A stretch of DNA of 64,000 bases from Euglena gracilis (taxonomy: Eukaryota > Euglenida > Euglenophyceae > Euglenales), in the NCBI GenBank assembly GCA_039621445.1, contig CP154955.1, forward strand, positions 60,977,564 to 61,041,563, read 5' to 3'. The notes beneath the pieces are model-generated. The model worked only from the letters and a program-made list of their open reading frames with translations. It had not been told where the DNA came from and made no database searches. How positions within the stretch are numbered: the stretch's first letter is position 1; the number at the start of each line of letters is the position of its first letter. Both the position numbers and the translations under genes were made by a program. This document shows positions 43,601-53,539 of the stretch, piece by piece.

Positions 43601-46600
43601 TATGGGAAGTCAAAGATTCTTGGCCCGCGCTTTGCGCTTGGCCGAAAACGGTTACCTGGAGCGCACCACTGTTCATCTGGGGGGTGTCCCCCCATCCCCC
43701 TCCCAGACTGCAGGGGGGGGGGGTCCGACCCCCCCCCCCTGTGGTGTGTTTTGCATTTGCACCACAAGTTTTGGTGGAAGAATTTGGAGTCCTAACTAAT
43801 GATGTGTTCGAATTCTTTTTTTGCCCCAAGCAGGCAAGGACAGCCACCGGATCCCACCGGATCCCACCAGATCCCACCGGGGATTTTTTGACCATTTGAC
43901 TAGTGGGTTCCCACCGGATCCCACCGGATCCCACCGGAGATTTTTTTCCCATGCACAGATTTTTCTTCATAGATTCATGGCCCGCGTGAGGAGAATCATT
44001 TCCGAATGTGCAATTTTCACAAATTTCCACCAGTACCCCATCTTCATTTGATTTGCATTCTTTTTTTGTCTGGTTTCCTGCAAATCAGCAGCTTTTGGCC
44101 CTTTTGGCCATTTTTTTTTTGTCATTCTGGACCACTTTTAGTCCACTTTTGGCCATTTTGGGCTGCGTTTGGCAATTTAGACCATTTTTGGCTGTTTGAA
44201 TGCCATTTTTGCTTTATTTACCCCAACTTTTGGCTGCTTATGGCTATTTGTGTCCATTTTAGGCCACTTCTGACTGCTTTTATCTACTTTTTGCCCCCTT
44301 TTGGCCACTTTTGGCCATTTTGTGGCCACTTGCACGGATTCGGTGACCATTGGGACAGTTTGGGTATGATCTGGTGGCTAAACCAGGTGATTTGGCCAAA
44401 AACACCCAAAATGAGATATGATTCGCGATGACAAATATTTGATTGCCATTGGGGTGGATGAAACCGACGACCCCAGGGTGAGCAATGAGTACATCACATC
44501 ATGTGGTGATCCCATGTGGCGACGGGGCAAATGATCCTGAGCACCTGAACAGAGCCAAAAGGTGACTCACAATAAGAAAGAGGCCAAGAGCCTGGCCTTG
44601 TTGCATGTGTGATCCGGTGGGATTCCGGTGGGTTGCCCCCCAAGGCAACCCACCGGAATCCCACCGGATCCCACCGGAGACCAAAAACTGGGGATGACTG
44701 TCCTTGCCTGGCCCCAAGCAGCAAGGAAGGCCAGGAGAACATGATAGGCTGCTTGCGAGTGCAGATGAGTTGCCAACTGCCCCTCCCATTGGTCGTTCTG
44801 CCTCTCATTCATCTTTTTCAAGGGGATCAACTTGCACACTGCCCGCCTGGCTGCTTTGCTTTAGCTCCTGAACAGGGACATGTTTTGTCAAATGAACCCT
44901 CCCAAATCCTTTGTTGCTCTCTTTGTGGTCGCATGTTTTACCTTTTGGCGGAATATGAGACCAACGCATTGGGTCTTCTGACTTGAAAAGAAGCCTGATG
45001 TGGTGGTGTATTGGAAAGCGGAGCCCATGTGCAGCTCCATTTAAGCCAGTTTTGCAAATTCTACTCCCCCCCCCCCAGGGGTCCCCGGGCCTGGGTGTGG
45101 GTTTCGGTGCAAAGCACCGAAAATTTTTTGGGAAGTGCCCTCAGACGGCCCGATTGGGGGCGTCCGGCGCCGGGCTGGGCGAGTGGAGGTGGGGACACCC
45201 CCCCCCCCAAGGGATAGATTGGAAACCCTTCAGTACAGAGGTGGGTGGTAGGTGTCCCCCCATCCGTGTCAGGAGGGGAGTCCGCCCCCCCCCCCCAAGG
45301 CTTCCCACACATCCCTGCCCCCCCCCCAGAGGGGGGTTTAAAAGAAGCCTGGCCAGCATACGGGAAAGGGAAACGGTAGGGGGGCAGTGCCTCCGTTCTG
45401 GAGGATCCGCCTGTCACCTGATGAGGAGGACTTTGGCCTGGATGAGACCCAGCACGGTGAGTCCCTGTACAAGGGTGCTGGTTTGGGAGATGTCCAGGGG
45501 TAGACTGGAGCGGCGCAAGTTCAACGTGTGGCAAGGCCCAGGCTCTCCACACAACACACCGAGACGAATTCCCGGCACAAAATTGGGATTTCACTCCTGG
45601 CAACCAACTTGTTTTTGAACTTGAGAATGCTAAACCCTCCCCCCAAATAATACCCCCCTCGGTGTCCAACTTCGATACCCCCCCCCAATTTCGGGCCGAA
45701 GGCCCGGATTTTAACCTGAAAATGTGGGTAATAATCACTCTCCGACAAAAAAAAATTTGAAAAAAATCGATTTTTCTGGACCATCTGACCTCCAAAAAAT
45801 GGTAAACACAAATACAAAAAAATGACCCCAAAGGCGCTATTTTGGATCCTATGGGACCTCGAAAAATTTCGAAAATTTTAGGGTGATGTTACCCCCCCCC
45901 AAATGATACCCCACCTCTCGAGCCGGGACTTCGGGCGAAAAAACAATTCCCTGGGGGTATTATTTGGGGGGGATTAGCTGCATCTCCCTCTCCCCCTGCC
46001 AGCACAGTGTATTCCAATGCCCCATTGATGAAGGATGAGGAGCAGCCGGTGGAGATGCTTGCGCCCTCCGAGGTGCGCATTCATGCATCATGATTCTCTT
46101 TGGTGGCAAAAGAACACATTCGGGAGCGAAGCCGCTGTCAGCAGATGAGGGCCCATCAGGGTAATTCAGTTTTCTGTGGGGGTGATGCAAATTTTTTGTT
46201 GCGAACAGGGCTCAGAAGCGAGTAATGGCACAAAGCCCCCTAACCACCCCCCCTACCCCCTAACCCCTCCCACCCCCCCCCCCTAACCAACCCCCTAGCC
46301 CCATCAGAACCAAAATAACACAAAATTTTTCGACGAAAGAGCAGGATGATTGCAACTGATCGGCACGGCGGGGGGGGGGGGTTTCTGCCCCCCCCCCCAG
46401 AACCGAAATAACACGTGAGCGGGGCGGGCAGCCCATTTGGCTGGCCAGCCGGCCCGGCCTCCGGCCGGGGAGACCCAACTTTATTTCACTCGACCCCCGG
46501 GGGCTCCCAGCCCGAATTTGGGCTGCTGGCTGGCTGGACCCCCGGGGATAGGGTGCCCTCCGGCTTCAGCAAACCCCTGATTGTGCAATTTTGGTTCCGG

Positions 46601-49419
46601 GGGGAGGGGGGCGGAGCCCCCTCCCCCCTGCCGTGCTGAACAATTGCATGCGACCCGCTCTATCCTTGCATTATTCTCAGTACCCCCCCCTCCTTTTGTC
46701 CAACAACCATTTACCTGCAACCTACCCCCCCCCCCTATGTCCAACGACCCCCCTATGTCCAATGACCACCCCCCCCCCCCCGGTCAGAGGACACCTTTTC
46801 GGAGGTTTGACCAAATTTTTGGTCCCAGCGCAAAGCGCCGGGACGAAAAATTTTGCCCAAAAATTGGCCAAAATGCCATTTTTGACACTTTTTGGACAAA
46901 AATTTATCAAAATTGCCCAAAATTTTCGGCGCAAAGCGCCGGAAGGGAAAATTTGGGCATTTTTGGGTGGGTAGGGACCCGGGTACCCACCAACTTTCTT
47001 TTGACCCCATGTCCAACGACCACCCCCCCCCCCCCGGTCAGAGGACAGAGGTTACCGGTCATTGGACATAGGGGGGGGGGTATGACCAGGGGGGGTGGTC
47101 GTACGCCCCCCATTACCTGCAACCTGTGACCAGGGGGTGGTCATTATAAAGGGGGGCAAAGGCTCACGCACAGCGAAAAGCGGGAAAAATCATAATGGAG
47201 GTAGCCCAAACACAGCGGCTGCTCCTGAGGGGTGTCATGAACGACAGCGCCAGAAGGCTGCTGTGCAAATGCTACATAAGTGAACTTTATACCTGTGCTG
47301 TGCATCTACCAAATCTACCACTTGGTAAAACCATCAAAAATTTTTTTGCAATCTGCAACCTATGACCAGGGGGGGGTGGTTGTACACCCCCATGTGACCA
47401 GGGGGTGGTGGGGGGGGGGTAATTTGGCTGTTCCTCCAGTCCCGATCCAGCTTTGATCTAGCTCCATCTAGCAAAATGTCGAAAATGACATTTTTCAGAA
47501 TTTTTTGCTTTTAATCGACCCAGCCCAGCCCCCCCATACCCCGGGGGTCCAGCCAGCAGCCTTTTTGCCAGCCAGAGGCTGGTCTTTAAGAAAACCCCAG
47601 AACACAATCCCAAATTTGGAGGAAAAAAAATTGAGGAAAGAGCGGCCCCAGGGGGTCGAAAAACGTTCATTTTAGGCGAAAAAAAAACAGGTTTTCCAGG
47701 TCCAGGAGGCCAAAAAAACATGGTTTTTTACCCCCCCCCCCTAGCCATTCCACATTTCGTGCCATATGTGCAAAATTGGCCGAAAAATGGCCGTAACTAG
47801 GGCTACGCGAGGAGTTGCAGGGAAATCAGAATACAGGGGCATTTTAAAGGCTTCAATTTAGGTCTCTGGCCATTCCTTTGATTCCCCACCGTTTTTGAGA
47901 AGTTTTAGAAAAATCGATTTTTTGACCCTAAACAGGGCTGTGGGTCTCGGGATAAACAGGTCTCGGGATTTAAAAGAAATTTTCAGGCGTTTTTAAGCCG
48001 CATTTTCGAATCTTAAGGCGTCTATTTACCGAGGGAATCCCAGGGGCCCGACATCGAACAGGGTCCAAATTTAAAAAAAAAGTTGAACAACCCAGTTTTT
48101 TTGAGTTTGGGTGGATGGAGAATGTTCCTGCGATCATTTTTTGTTATTGCCGAGATTTTTTGCGTTTTCATTTTCGGATTTCATTTTTCGAATTTCGAGA
48201 ATTGTGCCCAAATGATTTTTTAAAGGTTTTTTAAGAAGCCCTGGCCGTGGGTGGGTTCAACCCCCCCCCCACCCATCACAAAGTTCGGTTTCCTGAAAAA
48301 CGGGAACCCACACCATCGGTCAGTCTGGCATGACCGAAAGGCCAGAAAGTTTTTTGAGGTTGGCCGGTTTTGGGTGGGCTTTGTGTAACCCCCCCCCCCC
48401 AGAGTCCGGCTTTGGGATTTGAGATATAACCCCCCTTCCCCCCCCCCAGACAACACCACAGGACAGGTTTTTTTTTGGATTCGGTGCAACTTTCATGGAC
48501 AAGTTTTTTTGGATTCGAAGAAATGGACAATGAGAACTTTTTATGGGTCCCCATCTGTGTTTACCTCCCCCCCCGCCTTGTCGTTGACACACCCCCGCCG
48601 TGTCAACGACTCTTTTCTGGAACACTACCTATTGAATCACATTGACATTAACATGGCGTGTTGTTGACAAACCCCCCGTGTCAACGGCACTCTCCTGGAA
48701 CATTGGCGTGTCAACGACAAGGGGGGGAGGTAATTGTGTTTAATTTGAGGATTGCAAAGTGGTGAAGACTGGTTATCATATCCCAATTACAGTCTTATCC
48801 AAACAAGCTTTTGCCACCAAGGGCGTCGTTCAACGATCTCCTGTATCAAATTTTGGGCAAAAACTTCTGGCCGGAACCTCCCTTCCGGTCACCTGGGGTT
48901 TATTTTTTTGCGGATGCTGGAAATTCATCGTCCCCCAAATGTCATCTGTTCAAAAAAAACAAGCTTTCATGTTGCACTGCAACCCAGAAACGTTGTGATT
49001 CCAGAAAAGACTCTCAGCCCCTGCCTGTCCACCGATCGGGCTCAGATGAGCAAGTTTATGACCTTTTTTTTAGCCAGTGATTTGAGTCATCATGTTGTGG
49101 GCATTGTTCTTCAGCTCAGCCCTCCCCCCCCCAGGGAGGGGCTGGCTGGGTCCAGGGCCGTGGTTTTAGTGCAAAGCGCCAAAAGCTTTTTGGGGAATCC
49201 CCTCAAACGGCTCAATTTTGGGGTCCCCCCCCGGAGGTCAGACTTAAAAGGAAGCCTGTCAACCGATTCATTGCTCCCCTCTTCCCACAGGGCAGCGACG
49301 GGAATGGCCGGGCGGTTTTCGACCCATCCTACCCCGTAGCGTACCCGGAGTCCCAGGCACATCTCACCCCGTCCAACACCCCGCATGTCAGTGGCACCCC
49401 ACACGTTGTGGTGTATTGA
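25497..49419 (+). CDS. Ammonium transporter gene (AMT/Amt family), interrupted by a large transposon
   Basis: A plasma-membrane-type ammonium channel or transporter split over about 24 kb. Exons in order give: [10 protein letters not shown]...[16 protein letters not shown]; a loop with [89 protein letters not shown]; and [14 protein letters not shown]. These contain the conserved pore Asp and first His (DFAGGTVVH), the second His (DAFGTHG), the Trp of HWVW and the FNAGS segment. Most membrane-domain introns lack GT-AG and have complementary ends; the last two introns are GT-AG. Eleven membrane helices are expected; the segment between DAFGTHG and the C-tail is only tentatively placed. The transposon at 30673-42218 lies inside a coding exon but is frame-neutral if removed with one target copy. 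Confidence 0.9.
25786..25938 (+). CDS. AMT exon 2
   Basis: Encodes [17 protein letters not shown] and a second helix, ending [14 protein letters not shown]. The following intron (about 25939-26007) starts GCCTGGGGT and ends ACCCCTGG; these ends pair with one mismatch. Confidence 0.8.
26008..26124 (+). CDS. AMT exon 3
   Basis: Encodes [16 protein letters not shown], a loop typical of eukaryotic AMT, and the helix start [17 protein letters not shown]. Its 3' intron (to about 26640) begins GCAGAGAGCC and ends GGCTCCCTGT, nine of ten positions pairing. That intron also holds a poly-C run and no other feature. Confidence 0.8.
26641..26682 (+). CDS. AMT exon 4 (42 nt)
   Basis: Fourteen codons, [14 protein letters not shown], matching the AMT signature (GAFAERMRF) between helices. 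The next intron starts CAGAGCCCCCAAA and ends TTTGGGGATTCTG: 11 of 13 positions are complementary, the clearest nonconventional intron in this gene. Confidence 0.85.
26948..27019 (+). CDS. AMT exon 5
   Basis: Encodes [24 protein letters not shown], the helix carrying the conserved Trp that lines the ammonium site. The 3' border is approximate. Confidence 0.85.
27020..28116 (+). other. AMT intron 5
   Basis: About 1.1 kb. It holds one copy of the CTAGTTGGGCGGCTCTTTGG inverted-repeat module (27570-27700) and short telomere-like CCCTAACCC pieces (27535, 27740). Otherwise I see nothing. The borders are not resolved. Confidence 0.6.
28117..28256 (+). CDS. AMT exon 6
   Basis: Encodes [20 protein letters not shown], containing the conserved pore Asp and first pore His, then GRRRAVKRG and NSVPHS. 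The following 80-nt intron (about 28257-28335) begins GCGCCCCCCTT and ends with AAGGGAGGCAC near its 3' side, which pair fully allowing G.U. Confidence 0.85.
28336..28428 (+). CDS. AMT exon 7
   Basis: Encodes [20 protein letters not shown] and [10 protein letters not shown], with the conserved FNAGS segment. It ends at GCATTC, which is repeated at the start of exon 8. Confidence 0.85.
28429..29401 (+). other. AMT intron 7
   Basis: About 970 nt flanked by direct GCATTC repeats. Its 5' GCATTCAG pairs with CTGAGTGC near the 3' end. It contains CCAGTCAGTCACT repeats (28585-28990), a dispersed AGACAAAAAGG repeat (28736-28820), and TTAGGG-like runs (28510-28560, 29010-29030). Confidence 0.65.
28736..28820. 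repeat. Dispersed SINE-like repeat
   Basis: AGACAAAAAGG, GAGGCGAA, GCCAGGCC and AAAAGGCACCAAA blocks in the same order recur at 55637-55730, with the later blocks at 29690-29760. Possibly a short interspersed element; no tRNA-like head was recognised. Confidence 0.45.
29402..29455 (+). CDS. AMT exon 8
   Basis: Encodes [18 protein letters not shown], corresponding to the AMT helix start NTNIAAAAGALTW. Its intron starts CAGAGGCC and ends GGCCCCTG (seven of eight pairs). Confidence 0.8.
29456..30497 (+). other. AMT intron 8
   Basis: About 1 kb. It includes a third copy of the CCAGGCCAGAAG...GGCACCAAA dispersed repeat (29690-29760) and repeated TTTTGGCCACTTT sequence (30090-30240). I see no other feature. 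Confidence 0.65.
30498..30672 (+). CDS. AMT exon 9, left part (split by transposon)
   Basis: Encodes [20 protein letters not shown] and VVITPACGY, then a helix ending [11 protein letters not shown]. It is interrupted after CACAAGA (30672), where the transposon begins. Without the insertion the frame would continue ACC CCC ATT GAT GAT. Confidence 0.9.
30668..30694. repeat. Left target duplication and terminal inverted repeat of the transposon
   Basis: CAAGA (part of AMT codons AAG ACC) is followed by CTTAGGAGGCATAAACTGCC. It sits directly on the AMT coding frame. Confidence 0.85.
30713..31961. other. Transposon left arm, no gene seen
   Basis: Noncoding as far as I can see. It has three GAAGCGG/CCGCTTC hairpins (about 31018, 31139, 31463) and a GGTCTGGGT-type repeat tract at 31840-31905. 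Confidence 0.5.
31962..36095 (-). CDS. Transposon gene Y: ParB-like domain protein, multi-exon
   Basis: Starts [20 protein letters not shown] (ATG 36095), preceded by a T-rich tract and TTCTTCACAG, a likely spliced-leader acceptor. Firm exons are 36095-36002, 35777-35640, 35452-35091 and 34921 to about 34662, with GT-AG sites and consistent phase. More follow near 34540-34420, 34258-34150, 34053-33410, 33060-32790, 32565-32245 and 32052-31962 (ends MLVADE, stop). The N-terminal third matches the ParB/sulfiredoxin-like fold: a segment with [12 protein letters not shown] and [14 protein letters not shown], then [15 protein letters not shown], which carries the GxHR motif. The region encoded at 32480-32300 is Lys/Glu/Pro-rich and probably disordered. 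In known families this fold binds DNA or nucleotides and can act as a CTPase or nuclease; its role here, perhaps in transposition, is inference. Confidence 0.7.
36465..39143 (-). CDS. Transposon gene X: unrecognised protein, three coding blocks, one frameshift
   Basis: Block a (39143 to about 38565) starts [20 protein letters not shown] and is Arg-rich, ending with [14 protein letters not shown]. Block b (about 38413-37714) contains [20 protein letters not shown] and hydrophobic/aromatic stretches. Block c (about 37608-36465) begins MGDWSRSG, contains [20 protein letters not shown], and ends in an acidic Ser/Asp-rich tail. Within block c the frame changes at a run of five G (37315-37319, plus strand). 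The upstream frame stops soon after and the downstream frame continues [10 protein letters not shown], so one base is missing or extra. I do not recognise the family. Position in the element and the conserved-looking LWLDNF would suit a transposase, but this is not shown. Junctions between blocks are unresolved. Confidence 0.55.
39150..41155. other. Transposon right arm, apparently noncoding
   Basis: It has hairpins at about 39189, 39278, 39561, 39905, 40148, 40468 and 40780. GATCACAGTCACTACCC repeats occur at 39635, 39672 and 39868. A duplicated stretch begins TATGTAGTAT (39732, 40084). No convincing reading frame. Confidence 0.5.
41164..41784. mobile_element. Nested MITE with 8-bp target duplication
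   Basis: Ends CAAGGTTGACG and CGTCAACCCTG (inverted, one mismatch), flanked by ATCATGAC at 41156-41163 and 41785-41792. The interior is A/T homopolymer-rich with no coding. It sits inside the large transposon, so it inserted later. The 8-bp duplication and CA...TG ends suit a hAT-type non-autonomous element. Confidence 0.8.
42197..42223. repeat. Right terminal inverted repeat and target duplication of the transposon
   Basis: GGCAGTTTACGCCGCCTAAG followed by CAAGA. The inverted match to the left end differs at two positions. Confidence 0.85.
42224..42246 (+). CDS. AMT exon 9, right part (after transposon)
   Basis: Directly after the second CAAGA copy, the bases read on in the AMT frame to give TPIDDGLA, which leads into [11 protein letters not shown] of the next exon exactly as in the family. 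The intron after it (42247-43248) starts CAGGTCTC and ends GGGGACCTGCC, with complementary ends. Confidence 0.8.
42247..43248 (+). other. AMT intron after the split exon
   Basis: 1002 nt, nonconventional ends CAGGTCTC/GGGGACCTG. It contains a GGGGTTTTTTTTAG...CCCTG MITE (about 42359-42582) and AGTGACTGACTGGTTTT repeats (42620-43080), the inverse of those in AMT intron 7. Confidence 0.7.
42359..42582. mobile_element. MITE, AGGGGTTTTTTTTAG type
   Basis: AGGGGTTTTTTTTAGTCGTGG...CTTAAAAAAACCCTG with the shared GGGATATACTTTTCTGCGCC core. Confidence 0.55.
43249..43401 (+). CDS. AMT exon 10
   Basis: Encodes [19 protein letters not shown], with the second pore His, an extracellular loop, and the start of the last helix ([13 protein letters not shown]). 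Confidence 0.9.
43850..43945. repeat. CCCACCGGAT minisatellite
   Basis: Ten-base repeats GGATCCCACC in two clusters, here and at 44605-44680 (partly as an inverted pair around CAAGGCAACC). Confidence 0.7.
44907..44955 (+). CDS. Tentative AMT exon 11 (last membrane helix)
   Basis: A hydrophobic in-frame stretch [14 protein letters not shown] in the expected place and strand. GAGGG just after exon 10 can pair with CCCTC just before it. No family-specific residues identify it, so it may be chance. Confidence 0.3.
45384..45474 (+). CDS. AMT exon 12, conserved C-terminal motif
   Basis: Encodes [19 protein letters not shown], then [10 protein letters not shown], matching the AMT hallmark RVxxExExxGLDxxxHGE. 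The donor G|GTGCTG is in phase 1. The start is approximate. Confidence 0.85.
46008..46072 (+). CDS. AMT exon 13 (C-terminal tail)
   Basis: 65 nt between CAGCACAG and GAG|GTGCGC. Phase 1 in, phase 0 out, matching its neighbours. It encodes [20 protein letters not shown]. Cytosolic tails of AMT proteins are poorly conserved, so the support is phase and splice sites. Confidence 0.6.
46073..49290 (+). other. AMT last intron
   Basis: 3218 nt, GT-AG. It contains poly-C/poly-G elements, GACCAGGGGGTGGTC repeats (46740-47150, 47360-47410), GTCGTTGACA/TGTCAACGAC inverted repeats (48575-48730) and a G/C-run MITE whose right end is GAAGCCTG near 49250. Between 47750 and 48220 I see nothing. Confidence 0.55.
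49291..49419 (+). CDS. AMT exon 14 with stop codon
   Basis: Follows CTCTTCCCACAG in phase 0 and gives 42 codons before TGA at 49417: [20 protein letters not shown] and a Ser/Thr/Pro/His-rich end. The phase agrees with exon 13. It is a plausible cytosolic tail, but it is identified from context only. Confidence 0.55.
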   Translation, partial: GSDGNGRAVFDPSYPVAYPESQAHLTPSNTPHVSGTPHVVVY

Positions 49420-52400
49420 TAGTGCGGCGGTGTTTTCGGGGTGGTGCAACTCAGAGGTTGGCCCTGTCATATCGCGAACTGTACCCAACGTTTAGAGGAG
49501 ATGGAGCTGGAGATTTTACAAAATAAAAATCTGAAGTTTGAAGTGACCCCGTTCTGCCAAAGCCCGGCGTTCTTGACGCCGGTTTTGTGATGAATGAATA
49601 CAATGTTATTAAAAATGCCCAAAAATGGCCGAAATTGGTCATTTACGTCCTGATTTATTGATGACTGTTTTATCATGTACCTCCCCCCCCCCATGCCCAA
49701 TGAACACCCTTGCCCAATGAACAGGGGGTGTTCGGACCGTCTAGATTGTCATTGTTGTTAATAAACACAAGAACCGTACCCAAAGCCCAATGAACACCCC
49801 CTGTTCGGACCATCTAGATTGTCACCTTAGTGTTCATTGGGCTTGGGGGGGGGGGGGGAGGTACAAGGAAATTTGCAATTTGGGGACCATTGGGTTGAGT
49901 ATCCATTTTTGGTGAAAATTCATGTTGTTTTGAAATAGGAGTGCCGTGAAGCATAGAAAAAGTCTGTCTGTTGAAAAGAGCTCTCGATCAAGGGGTGATT
50001 TGGTACCCAAACCACAGAGAAACATTTTTACCTTCGAATCGACAACCTGAGGGTTACAGGAAGTAACAACATGTGAAATTAGGATTTGCCTGTTGGTTGC
50101 ACAAAATAAGAGTACTGTGCAGCGTGGCTTAATTTGGTGGTCATCTCTGGTCGTCTGATGAAACGAGCTTTTGATCAAGGGGTCCCATTTGGGGATTACG
50201 CCGATCGTCAGTTTGGAAAATCAGGGGCAACGTTGGAGTTAAGTGGTGGGTTGGGCATTTTCCTTTTGCAAACCGAAAGTTGGGTTGGTTTGTCGCGTCC
50301 GGCGGCTCCAAAAAATTTTGAAAACAAAAAACGCCGGGGTTTTTTGGACGCCGAAATTCTGGTTTGGCAAAAAATTTTGGTCGCCCAGTGACGCCGCTCT
50401 TGTTTGGTGTGCCCCCCCTTCCCCTGCTTTGTGCTGGCAGCCCCCCAATCGGGGATATCAGCCCCAAGTGCGCCGCCAAAAACCCCCCCCGCCAACTGCT
50501 TCAAAGAAAAATGCAACCAGAAATTTTGCGGCGCGTGACACGACAGTGGCGTTGGGACCCGCCCGGCGCTGCGCAGTGCGGGGAAACGGTGGTGACCAAC
50601 AAGGTGCCCTGGGCCTGCCCCCCCAATCGCCCAATGTTTTCGGTCTGGCTTAGCCGGTGCCGCCTCGCCGCCCTCCCCCCTCCCACTACCCACCTCCGCC
50701 TGCCCTGTGGGCTGCCCACATCGCTGCAAGCCCAGCTGCTGCCCCAAAACGCAGGTTGTGGTGGTGTGACATTTGTGCAATCTGTTGAAAGAAGAAACAT
50801 TTGCTCAGTGAATCGCGGGGGCTTGCTATGCGGGGAAAGGGATCAGGGGAAGAAAGCCAGGCAGCCCAAATTCGCTGGGAGCATTTGCTTAAGGATTGCA
50901 GTACCCCCCGGGGGGGGGGGCTGGACTGCAGCCAAATTTGGCATTTGGGGGGGTGGGTCTGCTAGCAGGGCTAGCCGGGGGGGGGGGTGCAGGGCTAGCT
51001 AGTGAAAAAAATTTCCGGGGGCGCAAAGCGCCAGTTTTTTTCGGACCCCCCAAAAAATTTTTGGAACAAAATCAGCCAAAAACCTGTTAAAAACCTGGGC
51101 AGCACAGCACCGGAATTTTTTGTCCGGGGGGGAGGGGGGGGGCTAGATTGATCCAGCTCCATCCACCAAATGTCGAAATGGCAAAAAAAATTATTTTTGT
51201 CACCGACCAGCCCAGACCCTCCAGCCAGCAGCCTTTGCCAGGAAAACCCCCCCCCCTGAAAGGGATATTTCTTCTTGGTTTTTTATTTTTGGAAACCTGA
51301 GGGCCCAAATTCAAATTGGATACGCATAGTGACGTTGCTCTTGGTTTGTTTGGACCCCTTTCCCCTCCCCTCTTGTTTGGTGGGATTCCTGCCCTTGCTC
51401 TGTGGGATCACCCCACAGTGCGCCGCCAGCAGCCCCCCCCCCCACGCCAACCATTTTTTTTGTTTCACTGTTGAAAACATGCCGTGTCACGTACATCAAG
51501 TTCATTTACTGTTGTGTTCTTGTGGACAAAAAATGCTCCGCGCACATTTGCATCATTTTTTCCCAAAAGAAAAATCTTCTTTGAACATGGTGACTCAGGG
51601 TGAATGTCTGCCAAAAATGCCCGGCGTCACAGTGCGGGGAAAACCACTTCCAACAAGGTGCACTGGGCCAACCCTGCCCCCGCCCAAGTTTTCGTTGTTT
51701 TCGGGTTCTGCCTGCTATACAGTCGAAGGCCCCTCGCATTCGCTGCACTCTGTAATTCCCACTATCGCACTCCACCCCAAGTTCGCTGCCCCTCCGGTGG
51801 CCAAGTGGCCCCGCGAGGGGATATGTCCCACATCGCTGCAAGCCCAGCTCATTGCCAAATGCAGGTTTTGGTGGTGGTGCGACATTTGTGCAATCTTTTG
51901 AAAGAACATTTGCTCAGTGAATCGGATTTGCGTGGGGGCTTGCTATTACCCATGCCTTCTGGGGAAAGGGATCAGGGGATTTCTTAAGGGGGGGGTCCAG
52001 CCAGCCGGCCAGCTCAAAACCAGCCTGCAGCCCAAATTCGGGCTGGGAGCCAGGCATTTGCTTAAGGGATTGCAGTACCCCCCCCCCGGGGGGGGGCTGG
52101 ACTGCAGCTAGTCCAAATTTGGCTAGTGGGATTTCTAGCAGACCCCCCCCGGGGGGTCTGCTAGCAGGGCTAGCTAGTGGGAAAAATTTTTCCAGTGACC
52201 AGCGCGAAGCGCCAGAAAATTTTTTGCGGACCCCCAAAAAATTTTTTTGGAACAAAATCAGCCAAAAACCTATTAAAAACCTCATTTCCTCGGCGCACAG
52301 CGCCGGAGGAAAATTTTTTTCCAGTCGGGGGGACCCCCCCCCTCCACTTTTTCCAGTGTCTAGCCGATTTGCTAGCCAGTGCCCCCCAGGGGTCGAGTGA

Positions 52401-53530
52401 GGCGGGTCCAGCTTGGCCATCCGGCCGCAGGCTGGTCAGCCAACTGGGCTGCCCAGGTCATTTATCCCTGCATTTTTTCCCCTCACCACATCCATCACAG
52501 CCCCCCAGCCTTGATCTAGCTCCATCCACCAAAATGTCGAAATGGCAAAAAAAAATTAGAAAATTTTGTTTTTCACCGACCCAGCCCAGCCCCGGACCCC
52601 CAGCCAGCAGCCTTTTTGCCAGCCGGAGGCTGGACCCCCCCCCCCCCCGGGTCCTTGAGAAACCCCCTGAAAGGGATATTTTCTCTTGGTTTTTTTTGTT
52701 GGGCAGCCGAAACTGAGAAGAAAGGAAAAGTGTGATCCTCCCATCGGGCCAAACCACCGAGAAGGGACAAGCATTTGTGGTCTTGGTAATTGGACAACTG
52801 CGCCAGCGATGAGCTGCCTATTACTGTCACACCCAGCCTGTGCCCTGTTTGGGGGACCCGCTGGGATCCGACTGCCTCCCTGTTGCCTGTGCAAAATACC
52901 CATCCTTTTATGAACAAAAATAATTTGAGTCGAAATTGCTTTTTTATTGTTCGATGAAAAGAGGGTGTCCCCCCCCCCCCCCCCCCCGGCCAGGGATGGA
53001 TGGAGCCCTTCGGTATTGAGGTAGGTGGTAGGGGGGGGTCGCTGAGCTCTTATCCCTTTATGGGTACGAACGAAGCTTACCCCTAACGAAACCCCCCCCC
53101 CCGGGGCGGGGCCACCTCGGGAACCGACGGATTATCACCATGATCCCGGCCCCGTTCCCGGAAATTTTTTTTCAGTCGCAAGCGACTGGATTTCTAGTTT
53201 CCGAATCACCTGGGTTTGACCCCCAACTCCCCGCCAGGCCCGAGTTATTCACGCGCGAAGGGGTCCAAACTGGGTAGGACTTCCCCCCCCCCCCCCCCCC
53301 CCGGATATCTCCAAAATGAAGCCAAATCAAAGGAAATGTCCGGAGACCTAATTTGAAGCCCTTGGAACACCCCATCTACTGGTATTTTGATTTCCCTGCA
53401 ACTCCCCGCCTAGCCCGAGATATGGCCGTTTTCGGCGCAGATGGCCTTTTTGGATTAGGCTTTAGTACCCATGAACTGATGCTGTTGATAAACGGCGTGT
53501 CATAGAGGCCGTGACGGCACGGACCAACGG
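49420..53530. other. Intergenic DNA, repeats only
   Basis: It holds CCCAATGAACACCCC inverted repeats (49690-49850), two diverged copies of a roughly 1.2-kb block (50370-51290 and 51350-52680), and G/C-run elements with GCGCAAAGCGCC stems. I recognise no gene. Confidence 0.5.
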
Positions 53531-53539
53531 GCCATCCAG

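Larger units (their letters stand above)
43402..45383 (+). other. AMT intron region with a tentative small exon
   Basis: About 2 kb. It holds CCCACCGGAT minisatellite (43850-43945, 44605-44680), TTTTGGCCA filler (44085-44340) and a G/C-run element (about 45060-45353). The rest of the last helix should be encoded here. The best candidate is [14 protein letters not shown] at 44907-44950, weakly supported. Confidence 0.5.
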
